15,684 nt of DNA from Entrophospora sp. SA101. Lineage: Eukaryota; Glomeromycota; Glomeromycetes; Entrophosporales; Entrophosporaceae. The position numbers were made by a program, and so were the translations under genes. The notes under the pieces are model-generated. The model had not been told where the DNA came from. It saw only the letters and a list, made by a program, of their open reading frames with translations, and searched no databases. The stretch lies in the NCBI GenBank assembly GCA_958430865.1, contig CAUDNR010004546.1, forward strand, positions 27,918-43,601. The letters run 5' to 3'. Below are positions 1-8,945 of the stretch, piece after piece. Position 1 is the first letter of the stretch. Every line of letters starts with the position of its first letter.

Positions 1-658
1 ACCACAGCACATTTACAACCATGTGATGCAGGCATCATTCATAGTTTCAAAGCTCATTATAAAAGGCTATTTTTGAAAAAAAGAATAAATAATTTTGATG
101 AAGAATAGTCTGGCATAGAACCCGATCCAATTAATATTTATCATGTAGTTAAGATGGTTGCAAGAGCTTGGGATTTTGTTACACCAGAAATTATTTCTAA
201 TTGTTGGAATTCTTCCAGAAGAAAATGATTTATATCCTATAGAAATAGAACAAGCCAACAATTTAGTAAATGAAATTCTCCAAGAAGAAGAAAATGCTGT
301 TCAAAATTTAATTAATAATTTACCAATTAATTCACCTCTAACAGCAGCAGAATTTATTTCAATAGATAATGCAGATGTAAGTGTTGAAATGGTAACTGAT
401 GAACAAATAATCTTATCACTTACTCCAACTGAGGAAGAAATTGAAGAAAATGTTCCAATGTTACCTTATATTCCAATTAAAGATGCTGTTGCTGCTTTTG
501 AAACTGTTCATAAATTTTTTGAACAAGATAACAATGGTTTAGAATTAGATTATAATGAACTCAAAGTTTTTCATGCATTAAAGAAAAAAATTAATTTGTA
601 TAATTCTAAAAGTTTAAACCAAGGAAAATTAACTTCTTATTTTACCAAACGACAATAG
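1..658 (+). pseudogene. Tigger/pogo-type DDE transposase, 3' part, decayed
   Basis: This is the C-terminal part of a transposase of the Tc1/mariner superfamily, pogo/Tigger branch, a nuclear cut-and-paste enzyme. Frame 1 opens with TTAHLQPCDAGII, which matches the block around the third catalytic Asp of the family (Asp codon 25-27), then FKAHYKRLF. A TAG stop interrupts frame 1 at 106-108. The reading continues through VVKMVARAWDFVTPEIISNCW and then shifts to frame 2 at about 205, where GILPEEN resumes the expected text. The usual few residues between NCW and GIL are missing, so a small deletion is likely. Frame 2 then runs as an acidic C-terminal tail to TAG at 656-658. The 5' part lies outside the window. 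One stop plus one frameshift make it non-functional. The family assignment rests on motifs recalled from the family, not on a search. Confidence 0.85.
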
Positions 659-819
659 CATCATATCAGTTATATTTAAGGATACCGGCTGCAACTTTTG
701 ATGATGGTTGCTACCATCTTTGCATCATATAAAAACGATTGCAACCACTGGTTGCAACCACCTTTACAACCATTTTGATTCCTTTTTTGGATTGCAACAT
801 GGAACACTAGTTATATTAT

Positions 820-849
820 AATTATTATTATTATTATTATTATTATTAT
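820..849. repeat. (ATT)n microsatellite
   Basis: About ten uninterrupted ATT units within the 3' non-coding part of the Tigger relic. Confidence 0.95.
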
Positions 850-949
850 GTTGTACAATTTTACTATCGTTGATATTAATTAATAAATAATAAAAAAGTT
901 ATTTTTAAAAACATCACGTGATGATCATCAATTACCTTGGTTACCGGAT

Positions 950-1010
950 ACCTCGTTATAACGGACCATTGAGGCCAAACCAATATGTCCGTTATAACGA
1001 GGTTCGACTG
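950..1010. repeat. Tigger 3' terminal inverted repeat with internal palindrome
   Basis: The outer 24 bases (987-1010) contain GTCCGTTATAACGAGG followed by TTCGACTG; read inward the end is CAGTCGAACCTCGTTATAAC, the pattern I know for Tigger ends. A second, inverted copy of the inner 17 bases lies at 950-966 and pairs perfectly with 987-1003 across a 20 bp loop, so the end is a stem-loop. The TA at 1011-1012 is the expected target duplication. Confidence 0.8.
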
Positions 1011-1011
1011 T

Positions 1012-1510
1012 AGATCTTGACTAACACTTGCTTTGATCAAACCCACTTATATGATTATTGAATAATTGATTAAACATTCATTTTGCAAATTTCATAGATC
1101 TTGACTAACATCTGCCTATATAATTATTGAATAATTGATAATAATAAAACATTGATCAAATATATTTTACAAACAGCTTTGCAGATCTCAACTTTAATAC
1201 TTACTTCGATCAAACCTGGCTAATAATAAAACATCATTAAATATATTTACAAACAGTTTCATAGATCTCGATTTTAATACTTCGATCAAACTCGCCTATT
1301 ATAATAAAATGTTCATTTTGGAAATTTTAATTTGCAAGTAGATCCTAACTTTAACATTTAATTCAACCAAGCCCGCCTATATAATTATTTGAATAATTGA
1401 TTAAATATATTTTACAAACAGCTTCACAGATCTTGACTTTAACACTCACTTCGATACAAGCTATTCAACGATGAAACATTCATCAATATATTTTATAAAT
1501 TTGCTTTGGA
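1012..1510 (+). repeat. Six-copy diverged tandem repeat, 77-88 bp unit
   Basis: Units begin with AGATC(T/C) at 1012, 1096, 1183, 1263, 1340 and 1428. Most copies go on with a block like TTGACTTTAACACT, then TTCGATCAAACC, a TAATTATTGAATAATTGATT block, an AAATATATTTTACAAACAG block and a short TTCA(T/C)A lead into the next AGATC. Spacings are 84, 87, 80, 77 and 88 bp, and copies carry many substitutions and small deletions, so the array is old. It begins exactly at the Tigger end; copies 2 and 4 have CATAGATC across the position where the transposon is joined to TAGATC. Confidence 0.8.
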
Positions 1511-2133
1511 AGCTTCGTATGTCATCATACATCTTGTATTTAACAGTTAATTCACAAACTCGCAACCTATCATCAACTCTACTTTTTCTATTGAATTTTA
1601 TTTTTTTTTAGATTACACAATAGAAATTATGGAATAATTTATCCAATGAAATGTTGTTAACTGGTTAGTATTCCATGTTTTGCACAACTTGAAAAAAGTT
1701 GGTATATAAGTCATAGAATTGGATTAATGTTAACTAACCATCCAGGTGAAGTCATGCAATGATGATGTACCCATTATGGACACTCTGTGTCTGGCTCCCT
1801 TGGATGTATGGACCAGATGTAAAGTCCCACATGGAAGAATGTGGAACTCACACGGGCGACTCATGTTGGGTGTATTGACCCTTTGTGACATGACCCCTCT
1901 TTTTGTTAATTTTTATTATTTATTTTATTTAGTTGGAAGGAAACATTTAAAAAGATAAAATTCATTAATTGATTTGATTGGTTACATTTTGTATTGTACA
2001 AAGATGCATCAATCAGTAGTTGTTGCAACATTAAACAATAATATTAGTATTAGTAGCAACAAGTAGCAAATGATGACAATGGATCATTGTTTTTTAAGGA
2101 CAATGATAAAGATTAAGATCCAGTTTTTGTAGG
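1511..2133. other. Spacer between forward and inverted satellite copies; unidentified
   Basis: No convincing gene. An open frame runs from 1746 to 1958 (70 codons) but begins at GTG and matches nothing I recognise. The part at about 1740-1890 is clearly richer in G+C than its surroundings and holds a small hairpin (GTCCCACA at about 1826, TGTGGAAC at about 1840). GGTTAGT near 1664 and ACTAACC near 1734 can pair around it. These could be remnants of an LTR or other repeat. The remainder is AT-rich. Confidence 0.35.
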
Positions 2134-2222
2134 AGTGATCGAAGTAAGCATTAAAGACAAGATCTATGAAGCTTGCAAAATATTCTAATGAATGTTTTAT
2201 CAAATATTCAATAATTTATAAA
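2134..2222 (-). repeat. Inverted single copy of the 77-88 bp satellite
   Basis: Read on the minus strand this stretch matches the array unit: plus-strand TGATCGAAGTAAGCATTAAA is the complement of the TTTAAC..TTCGATCA block, followed by AGATCTATGAAGC, TGCAAAATAT, AATGAATGTTTTATCA and ATTCAATAATTTATA. It lies about 630 bp from the forward array. Confidence 0.75.
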
Positions 2223-2561
2223 TTTCTCTTTTATTTTAACTTATATTTAATAACATCACTATGATAAATAAATAATTAAATGAATAAAGTCAGAGATAAA
2301 ACACCTTTTAATTTAATCATTATTTTTGCTTGTTTATTACTCTAATCTTTATTTATGTATACAGACAAAGAAAAATTTTAATATCTATTTATTATTTACT
2401 TTTAAAATAAATTATTTTACTATATAAGACATACCTAAGTGATCAAAAATCTGTAAATATTCATAATAATGTAATATTTGGACATTTATTTCTAATTATG
2501 CCTGGCACACTGCTAGACCTTACTTTGCTCACAATTTATAGTTGATTCCCTATCTTATGAC
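2223..2561. other. AT-rich stretch, nothing recognised
   Basis: No sustained reading frame, RNA gene or clear repeat was seen on either strand. Confidence 0.6.
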
Positions 2562-3025
2562 TAAAAACACTTGCTGTAAATGATTGGGCTGGTAGCTACC
2601 ATTGCCATAAATAACTGTCAGTAGCTACCATTTGCCATAAATAGTTATGATTTCTGTAAATAGCTATGGCTACCCACAAATAACTACAACTGCTGCAAAT
2701 AGTTTTCAATTATTGGCATTAGTATTATTAGTTATATTAGTAGTCATGCTAAAATTTTCTTGAGTTATTTGTGATCTGCAGTAACTAATTTTTTTGAATT
2801 GTAATTGATGAATTCAATTAGTTGGTCATTCATTTACAGTGGAATTATGTACAAAAATAAAATTTGCAGCAGCCTTGGCTATTTGTGGCAGCTGCATCTG
2901 TTTGTGGCAACTGCACCTATTTGTGGCATTTGTATTTGTTTGCAGCAGCCATAAATATTTCATGATGGTAACTACCCTATGGTAGTTACCATTGCTGAAA
3001 CAACCAATTACTGCAGGTGTCTTTA
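2562..3025. mobile_element. MITE-like inverted-repeat element
   Basis: The ends are imperfect inverted repeats. TAAAAACACTTGCTGTAA at 2562-2579 matches the complement of 3008-3025 (TAAAGACACCTGCAGTAA) at 15 of 18 positions. Inside, the left part repeats GTAGCTACCAT(T)TGCCATAAATA, while the right part repeats (T)TATTTGTGGCA(A/G)CTGCA in the opposite sense, so much of the element can fold back. No transposase is present. TA occurs at both outer ends, which would fit a TA target site, but no longer duplication is visible. The family is unknown. Confidence 0.55.
2965..2992. repeat. Perfect 12-bp-arm hairpin inside the MITE-like element
   Basis: ATGGTAACTACC, loop CTAT, GGTAGTTACCAT; all 12 arm bases pair. 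Confidence 0.9.
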
Positions 3026-3570
3026 TTGACAATAATAAAATAGTAAAGTACATATAGTATAGATTTGATCAAAAAAATTTTTTTGAATCCAATTCAATCT
3101 TTTTATTAAATGATGGATTGAAATCATTCCATAGATTTTTAACTTTTTCTGAATATTTTTTACCATCAGTAAGTTTGGTTTGGACTTTTATTGGCTCTAT
3201 TTTATTGGTTCTTTTGATTTATATCATAAAGCTGCTCTTTATAGGTTTTATGGCAAAGCAAGGAACCCAGAAAGAAGCTGCAAAAAAAGTTCATTGTTGG
3301 AAACAAGCATTTAAAACAAAAAATTGTCTTGAATATTTAGGATAACCTATGTATATAATGATAAAGCATTCGTTAATATCATGACCACATCATTGATTCT
3401 ACAATGAATAAAAACCTACTTATTCTGTATGTTTTATATAGAATCAAAAACATACACTTTCAGTGTATTACACCTTGTGTTAAATTTAAAAAAGGTGAAT
3501 TTTCCAAATTGTATGTATGTTAATATGTTATTTTATAGAAAGAAGAATTATGCACTGGCATTTATTGCTA
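3026..3570. other. Intergenic, with a weak 75-codon open frame
   Basis: A frame is open from 3118 to 3345 on the plus strand. It starts with TTG rather than ATG and reads as a hydrophobic segment (about residues 14-44) followed by a basic part ending in NCLEYLG. I do not recognise it. Its internal ATG (3250) leaves only 32 residues. It is more likely a repeat fragment or chance frame than a gene. The rest is AT-rich with no visible signal. Confidence 0.3.
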
Positions 3571-3935
3571 GGTATAACGATTCAACCAAACCGGTTTAAC
3601 TGCGGTTTGGTTTATGCATTTTAAACTGGTGATTTAATCGGTTTGGGTTGAAACCCAGTTCAAACTCCAGTTTGAAACTGAATTACACGTATATTAATAT
3701 AGTCGATTTTTATTGGTCAGAACTAGCTAACTGGTCCCGTGGTCCTAAACTTTATTTTTTTATAGGAATTTTGAATTTTTTAATAATAATTTTTCTTGTA
3801 GAATAGTAATTAATTTTTTTTTAGAAATTATATTCAAATAAAAGATAAATATGTTATCACCACCATTACCCAATTCAAAACCCCGGTTTAATAGCGGGTT
3901 TCCAAATTGGTTTAACAAGTTAAAATCTTTTTTTT
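3571..3935. repeat. CCGGTTTAA-rich degenerate repeat region
   Basis: Motifs around AACCGGTTTAA recur (AAACCGGTTT palindrome at 3588-3597, GCGGTTTGG, AATCGGTTTGGG, and again CCCCGGTTTAATAGCGGG near 3883-3900). A near-perfect hairpin CAGTTCAAACT / AGTTTGAAACTG lies at about 3656-3681. The pattern fits a decayed non-autonomous DNA transposon or simple dispersed repeat; element ends cannot be fixed. Confidence 0.45.
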
Positions 3936-4718
3936 TTACAAGAATGTCAAGTTCAAATGACGAAAGAATGTACTTTCATCCACCACTTTAACTTCAGTTT
4001 CATAATCACCATCACCATCATAATCACCAATCGTTCAAATCCCTAATAATCCACAAATTATTAGAACTAGATGATGAAAAATTCAAAAGTACCGTATTTG
4101 TACAGACACATATAATGAGATTAAAAAAACTTTAACTGGACCATATCAGATGAAGAGGATGGTAGTAATGTTTAAAAACAGCTTTAATTGTTGAAACAAA
4201 ATTTTTTTCTTGTAAAAATAAAAATATGACACTTCCAACAAAATTATAAAACTGTGTTTCACTAGTCAAACCGTAGTTTATAAAGATCACATCTCTAATT
4301 ATTACACATTAAAATGTAAATATTGTGTAAAATTAGAACTTGCGAGCGTGATATTACGACGGGAAGAATTCCCTGACGATATACCATCTTACAAAAAATC
4401 TTGCACGGAAAATGTACCGAGTCTTCATACTACTAGTTATAATTATAATGTAAAAAAGTGTCTTTCTATTATTATACTGAAAGCATACAGAAAATACACT
4501 AATACTAATACTAATAGCAATACGGGTTTTACAGAAACACGCAAAAACATACGGGATGTGGAGAAGTAGTGCAATAAATACAGAAAACATGGGGTGCATA
4601 TATTTTCGTGTAGAAATGTACGGAAAGACATCCTTTTATAGGAAGGTTCCGTGTATTTTCTGTTTGGTAAAACTAGAACATACTGATATGGAAAATGTAC
4701 TGTTTTTCTGTAAAAATT
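3936..4718. other. Non-coding region with short repeats
   Basis: Contains a CATCACC-type low-complexity run (about 3998-4030) and an ACTAAT triplet-like run (4498-4518). Frames open at 4348-4569 (plus) and 4354-4631 (minus) lack plausible ATG starts or recognisable content. A perfect 13-bp inverted repeat, ACAGAAAATACAC at 4487-4499 and GTGTATTTTCTGT at 4651-4663, brackets 151 bp; whether it bounds an element is uncertain. Confidence 0.4.
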
Positions 4719-4930
4719 TCTTATAGGGCTAGAGACAAGGCCTATCTGTGAGTGGGTTACAGAGTAGCGGTTCAGAAGTGAGTCAACGAGGGTATCCTAA
4801 AACCTTGCTCTAAACAACGGCTGCAGAGTTACTAGGACCCAGATAGGAACATACAAATGCTGAAATTGTGGGTTCCGGGTGTAAATAATATAAAGTAAAA
4901 ATCCAAGCAAACTCTAAAGAACTTGGTGTA
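4719..4930. other. GC-richer block of unknown identity
   Basis: This stretch has near-balanced composition in an AT-rich region. All six frames are broken by stops, so it is not a present gene. CCTATCTG (4741-4748) and CAGATAGG (4840-4847) can pair to close a domain of about 107 nt. It could be an LTR or other transposon remnant, or a structured RNA; I cannot decide from sequence alone. Confidence 0.3.
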
Positions 4931-6082
4931 ATGCTAATACTAGTAAACTTTTTTTATTCGCTTAATGTATTTTAATTAATAAATATTTTTGTAATATGAC
5001 GTTTGAATATAAATATTTTTAATTTGTAATATTAATATATTAATTTCACACTTGGCGATGATGGTTTTTTTATGCATGCAATAAAAATAAATTTTTTTAA
5101 TCATGTTTGATTATGCAAGAAATTGCTGAATCTAAAATTGAAATTACAGGAAATTCGTTGTTTGTTGTGTGTAACAATTCTCTAACTATGGTCAAATAAA
5201 TAAATTTACTTTTTTCTACTACCTTTTGATCTTCAACAACTAACTTCTTTGTTGACGATGACTATTGTTCTTCTTTATGAAACTCGCTTCTGCAATGATT
5301 ATCAACAATTTTGAGTGATTACATTTGGATTTAGATGTAAATATGCCGACTTCTTTGACTTTTGGGTTTAATTAATAATGAATTATTAATATTATTATGC
5401 ATAAAATCATCGCAGAACCCAAATTTAGCTAGCTTAAAAAATGACGGTTCTATTAAAAAATACTGTTTGAAATTTTTTTGTATAATAATAATAGGTTTTG
5501 CTTGCATTGGAGACGATGCACCAGATGTGCGGTATTGTGACCCTGTCTCCTATTTTCTGATTTTTGTGTGTGGCTGGGCTATGTATGACCTTGAAAACCC
5601 CCCGAAAATAAGATTATTTATTATTATGGAAACATCAAAATATAAATAGATCGAAATATTTTAGATGGAATTCTTTATCAGAATCTTTTAATAAGCGAGA
5701 CGACGGTATTTCCGAAATACCAGGAGAAATATTACTATTGTTACCAGTTATTTTATTATAATAATAAAATTACTAGTATATAGGGTTGTATATGAAAAGC
5801 AGAACCATTATATTTATTTATTTCAAAAGTTGGCAAATTTCCAAAAGAAAAATCTGCTGACTGCGTAGGGCTCTTTAAGACCAGAGCAAGATATTTCCTT
5901 GATGGCCCAGCTTATAGCAATGAATGGTGGTGGATCAAAAGAAAAAGTTGTGTCAATTAAAATCCCTTCTGCTGTATTATTAACATGTTTTCGCTAGCAA
6001 ACTTGAAACTTTTATAATTGCCGAATTGCGTGGTGTGCTTGTTACAAAAAATTTTTTTACCAATCTTTATTTAAAACTCGAG
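4931..6082. other. AT-rich intergenic region with two weak open frames
   Basis: A plus-strand frame at 5362-5649 (95 codons, TTG start, one hydrophobic segment, unusual AYDLENPPK-like end preceded by GWAM) has no recognisable domain. A short ATG frame at 5902-5997 (31 residues, MAQLIAMNGGGSKEKV...) has balanced codon use and its frame is open back to 5868, so it could be a relic exon. A compact hairpin GGTATTTC-C-GAAATACC lies at 5705-5721, and an AT palindrome near 5750-5770. None is strong enough to call a gene. Confidence 0.35.
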
Positions 6083-6102
6083 TTTTTTCATATATGAAAA
6101 AA
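6083..6102. repeat. Perfect 20-bp palindrome
   Basis: TTTTTTCATATATGAAAAAA equals its own complement. It lies about 315 bp downstream of the kinase-like gene's stop, in otherwise plain AT-rich DNA (6103-6358 shows no gene). Confidence 0.9.
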
Positions 6103-6358
6103 TGATTGATTGAATGCACGATTGTTAATGATAATATTGGTTATGAATAAAATGTGTGCGCATACATAAAATAAACAAAATTTTTAAACAAACATAGTTG
6201 TGTGATTTATAATAAAAGGTGCGATTGTAAAGATATTTAAATGTAATTGATGAAAATGTGTTCTATATAAAATAAAAAGAATTATATAACAATATAATAA
6301 CATAAGTTTCATTCTTGTCGTATATAAACAAACAAAAAAAAAAAGGGAGAAAGAATTT

Positions 6359-6364
6359 TTTATT
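6359..6364 (-). terminator. Candidate polyadenylation signal of the kinase-like gene
   Basis: AATAAA on the minus strand, 53 bases past the stop codon at 6417-6419. A short A/T-rich stretch surrounds it. Assignment is by position and motif only. Confidence 0.45.
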
Positions 6365-6416
6365 ATCCCATCTATCACTTTAACCCATGAAAAAAAAAAA
6401 AGATCGAGTAGAAAAA

Positions 6417-8076
6417 TTATATTTTTAAAATTGGTGGTGGAGCAATTGATTTTCTTCTCGTTATTTGAAATGAAGGTGGTGGAATAAAAACCTCTTCGTC
6501 TTCTTCAGTATCAGTTTCTGGTCCTGAAAGTTCTGGTGGTGGGAAATTTGTATTATATTCTTCAAAGGCCGAATCCGCTTCATTTATATTTACACCGGAA
6601 AACGATGAAGTTGCTACATCCTCCTCTGTTGAATCAGAAATCGGTATGGAATTGGTAGGTGTGGGTAAATTTGGAAATAATAGGAAGTCACTTGTGTAGA
6701 TAGCGAATGGATGAATGTCAGGTTTAACCGGATACCTTGCGTCTGTAATGTGCGAATTTAATACTTCATCGAATGAATCAAAATCATTAACATCCTCTAA
6801 ACCATTCAACGAATCCTCATCTAACCCAAGAAGACGTCGATGAAAAGCATAGGGTGTTGTTAGGATGTCAACTAATTCTTCTGCGTCAGGTCTTTTATGT
6901 GGATTAGCATCCCAACACCTTTTCATTAATTGTTCATAGAAAAATGGAGTTCCTGGTATAATTGATTCCCGAAATCCATTACAGATCTCCAAAGCCAGTG
7001 AGTGATCATGAGGACGATCCGAAAATGGAGGTATCCCAGAAGAAAGTTCCCACATAATGAATGCAAAACTGTAAATGTCAGATTTTCCAGTGAAAGATTC
7101 ACCAGTCAATACTTCGGGAGCAACCAGAGGCAAAGAACCGTATACACCTTTTGGATCAGATGTTCCCGAGGGACCATTTAAACCAAAATCGGCAATATTG
7201 AAGATTGAATACTTTAAAATGTTTCCACAATGAAGGTTCTTGTGAAATGTTCCATTTTTATGAATATTCATAAGACCTATTGCAATATTGCTTAATATTT
7301 ATACAACATCTTTCCATTGCAGGGTTCCCATGTTTCTTCTTAAATAATTTCTTAGATTTCCTTCATCAGCAAAATCCATAACCATCATAAATTCATTTGT
7401 TTCAGGATTTTTTGTCATACCACGACAATGAACAAGATAACGACAACCATCTAATTTAAGACTTCCGTGTCGTTTAATCTAGAGACAAATAGAGAATATG
7501 AGAATATGTGCATTTATCGTAATTATTTATTTATTATTACAATTAATTAAATTTACCTCGTCTAAAAAATCCTCATCAAGATCTTGTGAATTTTTTAAAG
7601 ATTTCAATGCGACTACAAGTGGCTTCTCTACGAATTTGTTTTCATTTTCACACCAAACTTGATCAGTTTTATTTAACAAAGTTCCTGAAAATACAGAACT
7701 GAATCCACCTTTCTCTAAAAACTTTACTTCGCCAAAATTCTCAAAAGGTATCCATTGTAAATGATAATTTGGATCACTAAATAGATATATTTATATAATG
7801 ATACCCTTAAAATTATTTATTTATCTGAAACTAAATAATAAAAATTTAATATACTTACGGATTTTCTAATTGTGTTTGTTGAATGAATCTGTCTAATTTA
7901 TCATTACCACTTGTCCAATTATCAAATTCATTAATGAGTCGAAGACGTTCATCCCATTGCCAATCATCTTCTTCAATATTAAAATCACTGTTTGTGGGTG
8001 TTGTTACTGTGAATGTGTTAATGCTAGTGGTGTTGGCAACAGTAGTAGAATAGTCAAATTGAAAAGTATCAGCCAT
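6417..8076 (-). pseudogene. Tyrosine-kinase-like (TKL) protein kinase family gene, interrupted by an in-frame stop; probable pseudokinase
   Basis: Three exons: 8076-7859, 7776-7557 and 7478-6417, with introns of 82 and 78 bp (GTAAGT..TTTAG; GTAAAT..TCTAG) whose phases agree. The start is the first ATG, read as MADTFQFDY. The 500-codon frame shows the kinase landmarks in order: glycine loop KGGFSSVFSG (95-104), VALK lysine 131, a helix-C glutamate near 146, HKN in place of HRD (225-227), GNIL, DFG (243-245), APE (266-268) and an Asp/Arg-containing C-lobe (KRPDAEELVD). A tail of about 150 residues is acidic and proline-rich. Two oddities: codon 206 is TAA (7299-7301), before the catalytic loop, and the catalytic Asp is Asn 227. 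No reasonable intron removes the stop. Either the gene is dead, or the stop is a base error and the product is an inactive kinase. Such kinases are greatly expanded in Rhizophagus; the substrate is unknown. Confidence 0.85.
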
Positions 8077-8334
8077 TTTTGTCAAATAAGTTAATTGTGT
8101 AAATGTGAAATTTTTAAGCTGTTTATTTTTTTAATTTATTATTTAAAGAATAAGTAAAAAATTTTTTCCTCCTCAAATTGATGTTGTATAATCTGGTTTT
8201 ATAAGTAAAAATTTATTATTAGAAAAAAATTACTTGATGCATTCACGTGTGATAATTAATATATTTATCTAATTTCTAAAGGAATCTGTTTCGCTGTAAC
8301 ACAAAAGATTTCCTGTTATTTATTTATTTTTTTA

Positions 8335-8356
8335 TTTTTTTTTTTTTTTTTTTTTT
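8335..8356. repeat. T22 homopolymer
   Basis: Twenty-two consecutive T, preceded by TTATTTATTTATTT-like repeats; length is likely unstable or assembly-sensitive. Confidence 0.95.
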
Positions 8357-8628
8357 CTTGCACGCGCACACACATAAAGCAAGCCACATCACAAGCCATT
8401 CTATTTTTAGCACTGAATATGACTTTCGAAATAAGATGTAACATACTGGGGTGTACGATGGACTAATGTAGATCAAACTTTTATTAGATTTATTATTTCT
8501 GATGAGCATCGGTTAATTAGTTGGAAAATCAAAGCAAGCTTTCTCAGAAGATGACACCTCGTCAAACTTCTGGATCCATTCATCATGCAAAAAAACATTT
8601 TTGGGGTTGTAAATTTTGTTTTTATTAG

Positions 8629-8693
8629 AGATTGGCACCGTTTAAAAATTCTTTAACTGGTTAAAATGGTTAAACGGTTAATGGTGCCAATCT
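8629..8693. repeat. 65-bp fold-back element
   Basis: AGATTGGCACC at 8629-8639 is the exact complement of GGTGCCAATCT at 8683-8693. The interior is made of TTTAA(C)-GGTTAA motifs that can also partly pair (CCGTTTAA / TTAAACGG). No coding capacity. TAG occurs on both sides, but a target duplication is not certain. It looks like a tiny MITE or a terminal fragment of one. Confidence 0.6.
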
Positions 8694-8945
8694 AGTTCAG
8701 TTATTGGCAATATCTTTATGTATTTTGTTATTATTATATTTGAAAGATTTTCCCCCTTTTATTCAATGAATACAATAAAAATAAATAATGCAGAATGCAG
8801 GTCGGAGGTTTTTTGGAAGTAACCTATTTTTAACAGAGAAAAATTCATATCGTACGAATTGCCGTCACACATTTCGAATTTCCCAAATATTTTCTAATTT
8901 TGGTGAAAACCCACATTTATCATCAAATTTTTTCTCCAAAAAAAA

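Larger units (their letters stand above)
1..1010 (+). mobile_element. Tigger/pogo-like DNA transposon, 3' portion
   Basis: The element comprises the transposase relic, about 330 bp of 3' non-coding DNA and a terminal inverted repeat ending in CTG at 1010, directly followed by TA (1011-1012), the target dinucleotide of this superfamily. The non-coding part contains short palindromes (GATGGT/ACCATC at 703-718, GGTTGCAACC at 750-759) and an ATT microsatellite. The left end is outside the window, so full length cannot be given. The repeat beginning at 1012 indicates the element landed in a tandem array. Confidence 0.8.
8077..8945. promoter_or_regulatory. Divergent intergenic region between the kinase-like gene and COG7
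   Basis: These 869 bp separate two divergent genes, so both promoters should lie here. No convincing TATA element can be singled out in such AT-rich DNA. It contains a T22 run at 8335-8356, a CACGCGCACACACA tract just after it, and a fold-back element at 8629-8693. A 55-codon ATG frame at about 8789-8953 overlaps the COG7 start in another frame and is judged fortuitous. Confidence 0.5.

Noticed and set aside
4348..4631. Overlapping open frames on both strands (62-81 codons)
   Set aside because: The plus frame starts at GTG, content is low-complexity, and both strands are open only because of simple repeats.
7273..7306. A mini-intron that would splice out the kinase TAA
   Set aside because: Available GT..AG pairs span only 14-31 nt, break the frame or delete the conserved helix before the catalytic loop.
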